Assembly: GCA_031763025.1 (NCBI GenBank)
Contig: JASSKH010000026.1
Coordinates: 7,800,408-7,864,407 of the forward strand
DNA length: 64,000 bases
Source of the DNA: Macrocystis pyrifera
Taxonomy: Eukaryota; Sar; Phaeophyceae; Laminariales; Laminariaceae
Direction of reading: 5' to 3'
Part shown: piece by piece, positions 23,599 through 35,943 of the stretch
Position numbering within the stretch: the first letter of the stretch is position 1
How the letters are laid out: every line of letters begins with the position of its first letter
The notes under the pieces: generated by a model
The model's database searches: none
What the model saw: only the letters and a program-made list of their open reading frames with translations
What the model was told of the DNA's origin: nothing
Translations under genes and position numbers: made by a program

Positions 23599-23934
23599 AT
23601 GTGTATATTGTGTAAGAAGACAGCTCGTCGAGGAGCACCGCTCTCGTGCGCATCATCGTCTACAGCAAGGAGGCGCTGCAACTACAGCGTGGCAGCGTCT
23701 CCGATGTACTCCGAAGGCAAAACGGTACACCAATACAAAAAAACCCCGCAACCATTTGTAGATATTTCTCGGTGCTTCTCCAGAGCCGTCATAGAAAACA
23801 ATCACGCCTCCTTTCCCGACGTGGCGCTGTTCCGCGAATGGCACACCAAACCGCTGAGCGTACAAAGTGCAGAGCGGAAGGCGGCTGACTACTGTACCAT
23901 CTACCAGGTATTCGACACTATGATTGAGAGTTAA
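23599..23934 (+). CDS. Unidentified ORF, 111 codons
   Basis: ATG to TAA ORF. The second half has a mixed, protein-like composition (VHQYKKTPQPFVDISRCFSR, then SFPDVALFREWHTKPLSVQS and AADYCTIYQVFDTMIES), unlike the repeats around it. No family recognised. The opposite strand is also open over most of it, so coding status is uncertain. It could be an exon of an unmapped gene or a transposon fragment. Confidence 0.25.
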   Translation: MCILCKKTARRGAPLSCASSSTARRRCNYSVAASPMYSEGKTVHQYKKTPQPFVDISRCFSRAVIENNHASFPDVALFREWHTKPLSVQSAERKAADYCTIYQVFDTMIES

Positions 23935-23939
23935 TGCCG

Positions 23940-25010
23940 AGGACGAGATGAACATAACTAACCCCCAACCCTAACCTTAGCCCAAATAGCAATGGTTATA
24001 GGGCTATATACATTTTCGTCCCTATCACAGTGGGTTTCAACGATAGTGTCGAAGAAATTGGCAAGCTCTACCTACGGAAACCGGAAAACCCTTTAGCGAG
24101 CATCGATAATCACAATAATGTGATCCATTTATGACGCCACCGATGGATCCTGTCCCATAGAGAAGGTGAACCTGCGGGTTCTGAGACGCCCGACCACCCG
24201 CTGCTCCAAAGCTCTCCGGAGCTGCTCTGGTCGCACCTGGCGCGGTAGCAGCGAAAACGGCAAAAACAACAAAACCAGCAGTAGCGCTGTGGGTTGGCTG
24301 GGTTTTCACGGCTAATTGTTGGGGTGGGTGGCCGGAGTAAGCCAGCTAACTGACTTTATTTAGTTCACAAAACTTCGAGCCTCAAACGCGGAAAGCCAGA
24401 TACGGCGACGCAGAATTCTAATAAACTACCATACTAAGCGAACTGATAACTGCTCGGCGACCATAATACCTAGCCAATTAATAACTAGTCGGCGACTACA
24501 ATAACTAGCCAGCTGAAAACTAGTAGGTGACTTACAGTCAGCCAACCCACGGCCCCGAAAAACAGGGATTGCAGAAGCAAATAAATCCGCCATCAATAGG
24601 AGACTTGTCTTTTTGTGCGCGTCAAGACCTATTTTTCCCTTAATAAACTGGATTTAGCGTACCAGTGATCAGTCAAGGGGTCGAACGGCGGTCTCCTAGA
24701 AAAAAATGGCGGCAAATGTAGGATAAGATTAAAAAAAGTGGAACGGTGGGACAACGCGCGACAAACATACAAATAAAAAAAATCACATCGGAACTCTAAC
24801 ACTCTTCAAACAACGGCAGCGCTTGAAACATGCCGTCAAAAACGATCGCGCTTGCACAGCAGTATAGCCTTTTTTGCTGGCCTTCCCGACACTAGGTACC
24901 TGATATGTGATACGAGCCACAATATCCAGCGTATGGATCAACCGTAAACGGCATGCCAACGGTTCGAAGATTTAGCCTCATGAAAACAATTCGGGCGACA
25001 GGTACAAGGG
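23940..25010. other. Possible C-terminal exons of the AAA+ ATPase; otherwise nothing clear
   Basis: The last ATPase exon should lie here on the minus strand. A tandem motif of about 33-38 bp (ACTAGTCGGCGACTACAATA and variants) occurs at 24440-24545. The minus ORF 24037-24309 shows no relation to AAA proteins. Confidence 0.4.
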
Positions 25011-25097
25011 CCGCGCTCTGAGAGCGTATTGGAAATAAAAGCAGGCCGACCTTCACACGCCGCGCTCGCGTGGGGATGTCCGGTCAAACACACTTAC

Positions 25098-25157
25098 CTC
25101 GCGAGCGCCCTGGGGGTTCTCCCTGATCGCCATCATTGCCGCATCTCGACAAGAAGC
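25098..25157 (-). CDS. AAA+ ATPase exon 5 (D2 lid helix)
   Basis: Acceptor TTGTGCAG|GCT and donor GCGAG|GTAAGTG, 60 nt, phase 0 to 0. It encodes ASCRDAAMMAIRENPQGARE, the sensor-2/lid helix that directly follows 'GADLE' in AFG2-like proteins. Too short for ORF calling, but the fit to the family is exact in place and phase. One following acceptor with a good pyrimidine tract is at 25018/25017, but its reading frame does not resemble the family tail. Confidence 0.85.
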
Positions 25158-27117
25158 CTGCACAAGACGGGGATACACGTGGAACGCACGCCAGCCAATT
25201 GATTCGTTCAGGAACGGTGTCAAGCTTATCCAGTTCGCAACAAGAGCACGAGTAAGGCACGACAGTCAGGTACTTCACTCAAGAACGGCGTCAAGCTTTG
25301 CTCTCTCATAACGATATGGACGAGGGCGCGGCATGGGTGGTCAGGCATTGCAGAGGGTGGTGGCACGTTCGACCATTTAAAACCCGCGACAACCAGGCAG
25401 AACGCGGTTTATCCTACCATAGCCCACTTCGCTCCTCACGACCAAATGCCACAGAGCATCTCCGTCCTTGGTGTTCGTTTTTTTCAAATTTCGTCGCCGC
25501 AGTCTTCGGATATCATAGAGGTCATGCGCGCTCTTCGAAGGGAAACTAAGAAAACGAGCTCGCTGAAATAGCACGTGCTCTCCTAACAAGGGCTCGGGAT
25601 CGACGGCTCACACGCAGACCAATGATGGCGACATGTACCCAACCTGTATATCGATGCCATCCCGGCAATACTGCCTGTGCAGTGCGTATGGTTTCCACAG
25701 CGAAAAGGAACCTGACCCAATATCGACTGCGTGCGAGTATGGTTGCCACCGCACAAACAACCGGACCAAGCCCTCCCCCCCCCGCCCCGAAAAAATGCCC
25801 ACCTCGAGGTCGGCGCAGGTTAGGCCGCCGGACACATCATCCTGACAGAGCCGCGGAAGGTCTACCTCCGCCGACAGGGGCAAGCGTTTGGCGTAAACCC
25901 CCAGCACCTCTTCCCTGTCCTTTTTTCCAGGCATGCCGAGCTCCACGCTCTCGTGCAGCCGCCCCGGCCTTAGCAGAGCCGCGTCGAGAGCATCCCGGCG
26001 GTTCGTGGCAGCCAGGACTAACACCCCGCCCCCCCCTTCCCTACCAGCGCCGCCGCCGCGGCCGCTCGATGCTAGACCCGAGGTGGCAACGCCGTCCATC
26101 TCGTTGAGCAGTGTGCTGAGGACGCGCGCGTGTACGCTGCCAGCATCGCCTCCCGCGCCGTCGTTCCCCCCGTCGCCGCGTTTGGCCGTGATGGCATCGA
26201 GCTCGTCGAGGAATAAGATGCAGGGCGCAGCCGCCCGCGCCCTCGCGAAGAGGGCTCTCAGCTTGGCCTCGGTCTCTCCCAGGTATCTGATGGCAAGGCC
26301 GGCGAGACAGCAAGAGCGGCGCCGATATGTTCAGCCTTTGGTGGAGTTTGCAACAACCAACGGCATCAATAATAACAACGACGACGACAGCAACAACGAT
26401 AACAACGGCGACAGCGACAACAACGGCAGCACCACTACAAACATCCAAAGTAACACCAACAGCAACAACCGCAACACCAAACACCAACAACACCACCAGG
26501 CCCTGCAAAAACTCACACCAACAGCAAGCACCAGCGACGAAGCTGATCTCTACTGCCTGCTGCCACGTCAACAGACACGAGGACATGCGCGCACGGGGGC
26601 GGGGAAAATCGGAGCATAGACCGCATGAAACGTGCTACTATTCTCTATCCCGCGGTACTCCAAGCATCACCAGGCGTGTGCCCCGGGGCACCTCACCTGG
26701 AGAGCAGTTCCGAAGACCTGACCCAGACAAAGTTAGCAAGGCATTCCGTCGCCAGCACCTGCGCGATCAAGCTCTTCCCGCACCCGCTGGGGCCGTACAG
26801 CAGCGCGCCCGCGGGTGCCGACACCCCCATTCGCGCGAACGCCTCAGGGTGAAGCCACGGCCACTGAACCAGGCGCTGAAGCCGACGCTTCGCCTCCGAG
26901 AAGCCACCGATCGAGCCCCACGTGAGGCCGCCGCTCCCGTCGCCGTCACCACCGCCGCCACCGCTGGAGGACGACGTCACGTCCATCCCGCGCAGCGAGC
27001 GAGGGACGGTGGTCGCAACAGCGCCCATCACGTCACGCCACATCAGCACGGTGGGCGGACATGGCTGCTGCGGTTGCGATTGCTGCTGCTGTGACGACGG
27101 CTTCGACTGGCGCTGTT

Positions 27118-27165
<48 letters not shown>

Positions 27166-29586
27166 GCGGTGCGAGGCGGGAACAATCCGCCGCATCTGCT
27201 GCATCCATCGGCCCTCCAGGCTGCGAAGCGCGGCGTTCCGCGTTCCACCGGCGTTGGGTCGCGCGCGCGCGCGCCGTGCGAATGAGACGGTTCAGGTCGC
27301 CCCCGACCATACCGGGTGTTACAGAGCTCAGGCGCTTCGCCCACTCTGCGACGGTGTCTGGCTGCACGCTACGTCCCGCCATCACTTCCGAACGGTCCAA
27401 TTTTTCCCTATCTTGAGTCTCCAGTCTGCCTTTAGTGGTGCCTCGTCCAGTGAGGTTCCTTCCGGCGCGCGGCGACGGCGCCGACGGCGAAGGGCCAACT
27501 CGTCCCTTCGACTCTGATTCCGATCGCACTCGATCGCTCTGTTCGGGCGCTCCCGTTGCTGGGGGGGTCGTTCGCAGGGCTACCGGCAAGGTGCTCCAGA
27601 TCCCACCCTCGCGTGGCCGACAGGAGGACAACAAGTATCCTCTCACGCTCAGCTTGCGTCGGCGGCCCGATCGCCACGCATCGATCGAATCGGCCGGGCT
27701 TCCGGAACGCCGCGGGAACAGCTGCGCCATCCCCACCCCCCGCGTCTTCCTGCCCCGCCCACCCGGCACCTCCGGCTCCTCCTGGCGAACGGCGCGTCGC
27801 GCCGAGCACAGTCATGCCCTCGATGGCGGAGGCGAGATCCAACGTTTGCAGCAATGCGCTACTCGCCCTCGCCACCTCGCCAAGAGGGGTCGTGATTTCG
27901 CCTCCACCGCCCGCGTCGAATATAGCGTCCAGTTCGTCGAGCACGAGGACAGCGGGCGCGCGAGCGCGGGCCTCGGCGAGGGAGAGTGCGAGGGCGCCTT
28001 GCGGGCTGTCCTTGCTGCTGCTGCTATTGTTGCGGCCGGCATGGGTCACGCCGGCGATGACCTGAGGCCCCAGAAGGCGGACCACGTGCACGCCGTGCCT
28101 CGCGCGGAGGTCCTCACTGAGGATGTCGAGCGCAAGGGTCTTGCCGACCCCAGACGGGCCGCAGAGGAGAGTACCCGCGGGGAGTATGTCCGACCACCGA
28201 AGGGCTGCACCGCTGCCGCGGTCTCCGACACCACCCGCGTCTTCTCCGCCCCTCCTACCAGGAGAAGGATTGTGTCCATCAGCCAGCGGCGGCGGCGGCG
28301 GTTGCTTCCGTACCGGCATCAGAGCTGTTTGGGGCGTCGGGTGTATGCGAGGGGCTGAGTCGCCGGTCCTCTCAAAGGCTTTGTCACTTGCGTTCAGGCG
28401 GCTGCGACGCGGACCTTCCGTCTCGCCCGTCACACCCCCGACAGAGAGGAGGACGAGGGCGTGGAGCTCGCCCAGCGCGGTCTCCAAGCCCGGCGCGCGT
28501 CGGGTCCAGGCTTCTTTGCTTCCCCCATATCGCACATCGAAACCGCGCGCGGGCGCAGCAGTGCTCCCCTTCCCCTGAGATGCCTCGCGCTGCCGCCAGT
28601 CGGAAGACATGCTGCTGTTACCCGAGCCGTCTTCGTGGAATTGCTGCCCGACGACGCTATCTAGGACGACGATATCTGTGGTCGGGGTGATTAAGCGAGG
28701 TGCGCAGGAGGCATAGTTGTCCGCGGCATCCTCGCCGCCCCCCCCGCCCCCGTCTCCGCTGGCAGCCTTGTCAGTGTTTGAAAAAGGCGCGGAGACGGTG
28801 GGTTCACCGCCATGGCCGCTGTGGTCGATGCCATCGGTGCCGCCGTCGGTGATTGACACCACCCGTAAGAGGACAGCTTTACCGAGAACCTCGGCCACCA
28901 GGAGGGAGCCTGTACGCACCAAACACCCGGAGAGGCGTCTCGCGATCGCCCGGTCGTGGATCGTCTGCGGGCGTTTGCTGCTGCTGCTGCTGCTGCTGCT
29001 GTTGCTGTTGAGCAGGGCGACGGCTGTGACTCCACGATTGCTGCGCCGCTCCGGCGGCCGCGCCGCCCTCTCCGTCGACAGATATTGGGCTACGTTGCTC
29101 GGGAGGCACCCGTGACACTTTCACCACAAAGGAGTGAGTTGGGAGCCCACTTTTTTCCGCTGCATGATCTGCTGGGGCTGACATCACCGCGCGGAACACG
29201 GATAGGTGTTGCCTCGGTCGCAATCCCACCGCCCTCAGGAGCCACGCCGGAGCGAGCGTCTCGCCCGGCTGCAAGGAGTCGTGCGGAACGGCCCTGCAAA
29301 AAGTAACGACATCCTCCTTTTCCTTCTGCTTTTCCCCCTTTCCTTTCGTTCTGGTTTGCGCGTCTTCTCCACCAGCAGAGTACGTGCTGCGGTCCCGCGT
29401 GGCTCTGCTATTGCGTGTGCTCGTGCTGCTGCTACCATGATTAATCGAAACGTAGCCAAACGCGGGTACTCGCAACTTTTCAAGGTCTCGTGGGTGCAAG
29501 AGGATCTCATGCGGGCCCAGCGGCCAGTCTCCACTCCCTGTGCAACATGATGATCCTTCCGAAGCCGAAAAAGCGAGTAGCTTCAT
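25098..29586 (-). CDS. Tandem AAA+ ATPase, CDC48 family, AFG2/SPATA5-like
   Basis: Two-domain AAA+ ATPase of about 1,000 residues. Exons, in order of transcription: 29586-29125, 28964-27584, 27345-26697, 26286-25803 and 25157-25098. D1 has Walker A GPSGVGKT (about 28160), Walker B VLVLDELDA (about 27940) and KPGRFDR. D2 has Walker A GPSGCGKS, Walker B CILFLDELDA and sensor LAATNRRDALDAALLRPGR. The D2 opening (IGGFSEAKRRLQRLVQWP, HPEAFARMG) is closest to AFG2/SPATA5 and SPATA5L1, which remodel pre-60S particles; CDC48 itself and PEX1/6 are less likely. Four junctions keep phase. The first junction, near a (CAG)n run, is uncertain. The last exon(s), encoding the C-terminal tail, lie left of 25098 and were not identified. 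The start at 29586 is the first Met before the N-domain. Confidence 0.85.
25803..26286 (-). CDS. AAA+ ATPase exon 4 (D2 core)
   Basis: Acceptor CTCAG|ATACCTGG. It reads YLGETEAKLRALFARARAAA, PCILFLDELDAITAKRG, VLSTLLNEMDGVA, a Gly-rich insert, then VLVLAATNRRDALDAALLRP and GRLHESVELGMPGKKDREEV. It ends GGLTCADLE at GAG|GTGGGC, phase 0. All D2 catalytic residues are present; the Gly-rich insert before sensor 1 is specific to this copy. Confidence 0.92.
26697..27345 (-). CDS. AAA+ ATPase exon 3 (D1 lid, linker, D2 Walker A)
   Basis: Acceptor GTCGCAG|AGTGGG. It starts WAKRLSSVTPGMVGGDLNRL, the helical lid of D1. A low-complexity linker of Pro and Gln follows, the Pro run being encoded by (CGG)n on the plus strand at 27116-27164. 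Then come LTWGSIGGFSEAKRRLQRLV, GALLYGPSGCGKSLIAQVLA and WVRSSELLS. The donor is CCAG|GTGAGG (26697/26696), phase 2. Confidence 0.9.
27584..28964 (-). CDS. AAA+ ATPase exon 2 (end of N-domain and D1)
   Basis: Reads IHDRAIARRLSGCLVRTGSL then VAEVLGKAVLLRVV (second half of the N-domain), a poorly conserved linker with Gly and Pro runs, then D1 with ILPAGTLLCGPSGVGKTLA, AVLVLDELDAIFDAGG and AFRKPGRFDRCVAIG. It ends LEHLAG at a GCCG|GTAGCC donor (27584/27583), phase 1. D1 has an unusually short pre-Walker region without the GG motif. Confidence 0.85.
29125..29586 (-). CDS. AAA+ ATPase exon 1 (N-domain)
   Basis: Starts MKLLAFSASEGSS and continues WPLGPHEILLHPRDLEKLRV then AFGYVSI, a CDC48-N-like fold opening, then LAPAWLLRAVGLRPRQHLSV. 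The frame stays open upstream to 29871, so an earlier start is possible. Downstream the frame runs into a Gln run encoded by (CAG)n (29008-28977) and then stops. A candidate donor GTG|GTGAAAG is at 29125/29124, pairing with acceptor CCGCAG|ACG at 28964; a frame slip in the CAG run is the alternative. Confidence 0.65.
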
Positions 29587-29905
29587 CCAGGTCAGAAGCC
29601 ACGGTAAACGTGTGGATGCACGGGCAACACGCCATAGGGACGCACCACGACGAATCTCGTTGACGTGTCGACGTATCTTTCCCTGTACAATAACGCCATC
29701 AATATGTATCGAACTCCCATGATCGTATTTGTTCATTTGTTCCCTCTGTTGCTGACTGCGACACAAAGAAGTGCATCCAGCGCAATTGAGGTACGGCACA
29801 CAGTACCTAGTTCCCAGGTGTGTGTGCAGTGTACAATCGCACCGCCTTACCAAAGGCTGTGCCGCCAGCAACAGCAGCGCTCAAAAGCGCAGGCCCGGTC
29901 CAAGG
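29587..29905. promoter_or_regulatory. Divergent promoter region between the AAA+ ATPase and TRAPPC11
   Basis: The two coding starts face away from each other about 320 bp apart, so both promoters must lie here or within the first untranslated parts. A TGACG-type palindromic stretch (TTGACGTGTCGACGTA at about 29660-29675) is the only motif that stands out; no clear TATA box is seen. If the ATPase starts upstream at its most distal Met (29871) the region shrinks to a few dozen bases. Confidence 0.45.
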
Positions 29906-30486
29906 ATGCAGGTCGATCAGCGAGACGCGCTTGACGACCCTCGCCCCGTCGTCGGCATCATGGCGCACGCTTACGCGAACCCTCTAATCAACAACAGCAA
30001 CAATGGCAACCAGGACAAACCACCACCACCACCACCACCACCACCGTCACCACCGCCACCTCCACCGCCACTACCACAACCACTACCGAAGAAGGAAACG
30101 TGGGAGCAGTCTCGAGCTCTCTAGCCCTAGCAGCGGCGGCTGCGAACGAGCTCGTGATCGACGCGCTGCTCGCTGCTGAAGCGGAGACCATCGGGCTGGA
30201 AGTCCGCTTCCTGGGCATCCCTCGCGGAACCCACTTCCCTCCCAAGAAGCCCACGGGGGGCGCCTGGCGCGGAGCGGACGGGCTGCGCGTGGTCGAGAGC
30301 GCCCTGCCGAAGGGACTGGTTAAGAAGGGCTGGCTGCACAAGCACACGAGGGAGCTCCCCGCGGCGCTGGTGTACCTGGCCTCAGTGGACGTCTCTGCCG
30401 AGCCTGAGGATTGGGCTAAGACGGAGGACGATATCGTGCTTGATCTGAGGGACGTTGTGGCGGGCCTGGCGGCTCGAGATGTCAAG
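29906..30486 (+). CDS. TRAPPC11: TRAPPC11 exon 1 (N-terminal foie-gras region)
   Basis: Begins [20 protein letters not shown], then a proline run encoded by (CCA)n at about 30020-30075. After the run the family signal continues in another frame ([20 protein letters not shown], then [14 protein letters not shown] and [11 protein letters not shown]). The exon ends AAG|GTGAGG at 30486, phase 0. The frame change in the triplet run could be an assembly indel or a true lesion; no intron of normal length fits there. The part after 30109 is certain, the first 100 bases less so. Confidence 0.8.
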
Positions 30487-33400
30487 GTGAGGGGCTACAG
30501 CAAAGGTTGGATAAGGGCTACTAAGGGTGGTGGTGGTGGGAGTAGCCCTTTTCCTGCCGTTGTTTCCTGCTGTCCGAGATGTTTAACCTATTTCAGGTGT
30601 ATAACCAGGTGCCAGCAGGTGCGTACGTACATAAGCGAGGGAGGCATCGTAGGTACGTTAACATGGCATGTATCTATGATACAGTACGTACATAATGCTT
30701 CTCCTTTCGATTCTTCTTCGCTTTTTGCATCACCACGACCGCCGTCGCCGCCGTAGACTACTGCTGCTGCACCAGGAACCTGTTGCGGCGTATGTGAATA
30801 TCCCTCTCTCTATCTACAGTATCTTGCATTGCGTTTGCGTTTGCGTTTGCTGTGCCACGAGCCACGGACGGGTCTCTTGTCTTTGGCGCGAATAGCGGCA
30901 GCAAAACCGCATGTGCCATGCAACGCGCACACCTAACGGTATGCCCAACCCCTCGACCTCCAACAGCATGTTTCATGCCCTTTTGTCATTAAACTTTCAC
31001 GCCAGAGAACTACAGCAGTACTTTTCACCGTGCGAAGTACATCACCATGGTAACCCTTTTTCTGCAGGACCGGAGTCCCGTTATGCGGACGGACTACTCA
31101 AAATTCGAGTAGTTTGTCCCCAAAACGGGACTGCAGTCCTAAATGGGTCAACTTTTATTTAACCCCTTTGGGACCCGCGTATATTACCTCTCTGGACGGA
31201 ATTATAAGGGACTTTTCACACCTCGGACAGACAGATCATCTGCAGATCATTCCCACTTGATGGTCTAGATCTTTCAGCGCAGATAGATATGCCCCTGATC
31301 TGCATGATCTATCAGCTCATGTTGCCGGGTGGGAGCCGTATAAGCTGTACCAGGTATGATCGACAGGTAGGAACATGTTTCCTGGGTTGAATCTGTACAA
31401 CACTACTCCTGCACAGCACGTCAGGACGGCAGGCTAGGATGTGTAGATGATCTGTAGATGATCTATCTGTAGATGATCTATCTGTTCGACGTGTGAAACT
31501 TTTGCTCTTCGTAATTATACGCCAGCTTTCCTCACAATTTGCGCCCAGAGTGGGTATACTTGTATTATATATAGCGACCTGTAAGACGAGAAAATGCGGT
31601 CTTATCGACCGTCTTTATGCATAGGTACGACTCTGGGCGGAAATATAAGAACCGCTTCGTACTCATATTAGTATCTACACGCCCCTTATATTTCCGTCCA
31701 GAGTGGCGCACAGAAAGAGCATGCAGCATGTAGAAGCAATGCAAGGGTCATGGTCCTGTTGCGCGCGTGTCGCACGTACACCTACCCATACCTCCCTTGG
31801 TTGGGTTGCACTGCGGGCACAACCCCTATCCCCTACCCTGGCAGCCTACGTATGAATATAGACTGCTTCGTGTGGCCGATGCAGCAGTAGTCGCATTAAT
31901 GGTGTCATTTAAAAAAAAAAAATGTACAAAGACGTCACAGCTGTGAGTACGAACGATTGAACGTTTTTTTTTTTTTCATCATATTTTACCGTGAAAAGAA
32001 CGTGCCATCGTGAGAGCTCGATTTTTTTCCAGAACGGGGAAGGTTGCCGGTACCGAACAAGAAGAGGGTGTTTTCGGAAAGATCTGGCAGAACGCACTTC
32101 CTAAAATGGAACGCTCGACTTTAGAGTCGTTCGACGATAGATACATCACATTTGAAGAAACCACTTTGTGAGCCACCACGGCGTCCTTGCCGGGCGCCGG
32201 TTGAAGGAAGGAAGGAGGTACAGCACCACAGGTCGTGGGGATATCTGCATCTAAGTGCTGAAGGTGCGCGCACCACATTATCCCAAGCGTCAGCTGTATC
32301 CAGATGTTTTGTCCCCGTCGAAGCCCGCATGATACCTTGGGGGGACGTGGGAGCCTCAGGAAATTTAGGGCGAACCTCTATCGTAGAACGCCTCTTTGGT
32401 TAATCGATTGCATCCGTGTCGTTGTCGAGAAAACTACGGTAGTATCAGTAGCGCTAAAAAGACGATCGCATCCTACCCTTGTGCGAACTCAACGCTCTTT
32501 TACTCTACCAGTCTGTCCCGAAGTATACGGGCCGTCTTGTATAGTATTATTCAATCAAAACGGCCCTTCTGTTTAGGGGCAAGAGTGGTACGCGTTTTCG
32601 ACACTTTCCCCCCCCCTGGAGTCCCAAAGGGATAATAATTTATATCTAGGGCTCTCTTCACGGGTCGCGGCCCGACCCGCGGGTCGGGTCAGGACGTCTT
32701 TGAAATCTCATGGTTTGGGACGGGTCGGGTCGAGTCAGGAGGGTTTCAAACTCTCACAGGTCGGGTTGGGTCACCTTTACCCGGCCCGGCCCAACCCGAC
32801 CGATCCGCGAGGTTTGACCCGACCCGTGAACAGCCCTGCGGGTCATGACCCAGGGTGGCACCTTGCAATACCGGGTACCCAGAGCGGCGCGTTGCAATAC
32901 CAGCTACCCAGAGCGGCACCTTGCAATACCAGGTACCCAGAGTGGCACCTTGCAATACTACCAGGTACCCGGAGTGGCACGTTGAAATACCAGGTACCCA
33001 GAGCGGTTGCTATACCAGGTACCCAGAGTGGCACCTTGCAATACCAAGTACCCAGGGTGGCATCGTGCAATACCAGCTACCCGGAGTGGCAGGTTGTAAT
33101 ACCAGGTACCCAGAGTGGCACCTTGCAATACCAGCTACCCAGAGTGGCACCTTGCAATACCAGCTCTGGAGTTTTACTAAGTATAACCTGTACAGCAGCA
33201 GAGTATGACAAGCAGTGTGCCGTGGAGAGTGGAGACTTTACGCCGCACTCGGGCTGCATGTCTTGCAGCACCAGGCCTAGAGTTGTACGAGGTACGTATT
33301 ACCTCTACAGCAGCAGCAGCAGCAGCAGCGTATGGCAGCAGTGTGCTGCTGCGGAGAGTGGAGGCTTTGCGCTGCAGTTGGGCTGCATGGCCGCATGCAA

Positions 33401-35883
33401 TGCACGTATCATACATACCGGTATTATTCGGATATTTCCGATAAGGAGTTCATACTTTTGGGTGGGCAGGCGTTTCGTGGTATCCATATACCGGTAGTAT
33501 CATACCCCGGAAGCACTACGAGTGTCAACAGCAGTGCGCCGCAGTGCGGCTGTCACCCCATCCCCTGCTTGACGCGATCGACCAGGGTCGAGCCTCACTC
33601 CCTCCGTCATTAGGCGTGGAGCCTACTGGACGGCAGCACTGCTGCTGCTATCGGCTCCTCGTCTAGCCATGGATATTCGTACCGTGGGCGTATACCGTAG
33701 CCCTTGTGAGCGTGCAGGCCCGTGCGACCGCCCAAGAACTTCTTTGTCGCAGAGGGTGCCGCAAACTGCGAACCAACATTCGGTTCTCTCTACTGACCGG
33801 GTGGTTGCGGAGCATCTCCGTTTGTCCAATTCGGCACGAGTTTTTCCCGCTAATTGTTTTCAAAAGCAGTGCGTGCTTTCGAAGGCCTAGTTTTCGGTGC
33901 GGACTTGTGTACGTGTTGCGCTTGCGGGTCTCGAGGGTCTTGGGGGGGGGTGGAACCGAAAACATCTACGTTCGTATCGCAGGTCGGGAACGTCAAAAGC
34001 AATCAGGAGCGCGCTTGCCTGCTAAGGCTGTACGATGCACCCTACGTGTTGATATTGGATCACGAACGCGTCATCTCAATCACCATATCGGCATGCCAAT
34101 GCGCATTCGTACGTCACCCGTGGCGAAGCAAAAGTGCGGCAATCAGCACGCTTCGATGTGTAACAGAGCACACCGGTACGACGAGTACTGTATTGACACT
34201 AGCTATGGCCAGGTTCCTGGTACCGGGTACGTAGTAAGGCAGCAGCGCTACGCATGGTATTACGGGGGACCATAGTGTGTGTGTGTGTGTTCTTCACATT
34301 AAACCGTTCTTCTACTCGTCGACATCCAGCAAGCCCAGTGTCCGCGCTGATTCTTCACCCTAGAAAGATACGAGCTCTGTGGTCACAGACTACGTAAATA
34401 GGACCTACGGTACAGACAAAAACCTAGATATTTACCCATTTTTGCTAACAGTATTTGGTCCTATTTACTATGGTCCCCCGTGATAGTACCGGTAATTTCC
34501 TCTCAGGGGGACTTCGCACTTCTACTGTCATCATGTCGGAGGATGGTGGGTCCGCTGCTCATTTTTCGTGCGGTAAGTGCTTCAATCATTTTATCAGTGC
34601 TTAATACCAGGTACCAGGTATCTACGTACGGAGCATTAATACGAGTATTATACCTGGTAATCGTTTTACTGCTGTTGTTGTACGGACCTGATACGTATCA
34701 GGTCTTTTTTAAGCGTGTCAGCATGTTTCTACTCGCGCAAGCGCTGCTATAATGGGATCACGATAGCCAGGGGTCTCGTCTGTACGCCCCCCGCTCCCCT
34801 AGGTTAAACACGCCTCCCTTCCGTGCGGTCCATTAACTCGGGCCCGCCTTGCTCTCTCGGCGACAACAGGTTTTGCTAGTGCTTGTTCGGGCGGGAGCGG
34901 AAGCCGGGCAAGCGGGGGGGCGGGAAGAGCGGGACGTGGCCGCCGAACGCGAGCATAGCCTTCGAAGGTGGGAGAAACCTTTCGCGTCCAGTTGCGGCCA
35001 GGGAAGGTGGAGGTTTGCGGGTTTCCAATTGGTTAGAAAAGTGTATTTATTTCGTCGCTTTAGAAGGCGCGTGGCCGCCGAACGCGAGCACCAGCCTTTG
35101 AAGGAGGGAGAAACCTTTCGCGCCCAGTTTGCGGCCGGGGGAGGTGGAGGTTTGCTTGTTTTCCAATCGGCGAGAAGGCGTCTTTTTCGTCGCTTTAGAA
35201 GGCGTCACTGTATCGTATTTTCCGTCGCTTTCATCTTTGTGCTCGGAGAAGGTATGGTAGGGCAGGGCAGGGTAGGGTAGGGTAGGGTGGTCGATCAAAC
35301 GCAGTCCAACCCAACCCCACCCAGAGTGAGGTAGGGCAGGGTAGGGTAGGGTATTATGGAGGGTACGCCAGGATTGGATGGGGTAGGATAAGGAAGTGTA
35401 GAATACGATGTGATAGGGTAAGAAAGGATAGGACATTTGTACGATAGGATAGGATAGGATCGTATACGATAGTACAAGGTACTATCGAGGGTACGATACT
35501 ACTAATATTGATATAATATGGTATGGTAGGATGGGATAGCGCAGGGTAGGGTAGGGTAGATATGATACGATAGGATAGGATAAGACGGGTTAAGATAGGA
35601 TAGGGCAAGGTAGGACAGGGTAGGATACGATAGGATAGGATATAATGTAATAGGATAGGGGATGCTATAATAGGATTCCCCACCCCAACCCCCCACTCGC
35701 TCTCGCCTCTACCCGGTCCCAGCCTCCCACATCACCCACCACCCCCAACCCTTTCCCGCCTTCCTCGCCTTCAGCCCCTGACCCTCACCCTCCAGCCGTA
35801 AACTCTGCTCGCATCTGTCAACCAGTCAACCGATCACTCGAATTGCGTCGGCATCCCTGTGGATAGTCTAGCCCCCCCAAGCC

Positions 35884-35943
<60 letters not shown>

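Noticed and set aside
27033-27344. Ala-rich ORFs on both strands over the ATPase linker
   Set aside because: They are other frames of the (CGG)n run inside ATPase exon 3.
25098-29586. PEX1 or PEX6 as identity of the ATPase
   Set aside because: The D2 opening (QWP.LHPEAFARMG.SAPAGALLYGPSGCGK) and the DLE.SCRDAAMMAI lid fit AFG2/SPATA5 types better; D1 keeps intact Walker motifs, unlike PEX6.
32846-33172. Gene with tandem protein repeats (several frames stay open)
   Set aside because: The 29-bp period is not a multiple of three and all frames stay open equally, so this is a minisatellite.
35250-35665. G-strand TAGGG array as an interstitial telomere
   Set aside because: The unit is a pentamer that drifts to TAGGA, not a TTAGGG hexamer, and there is no sign of a fusion point.
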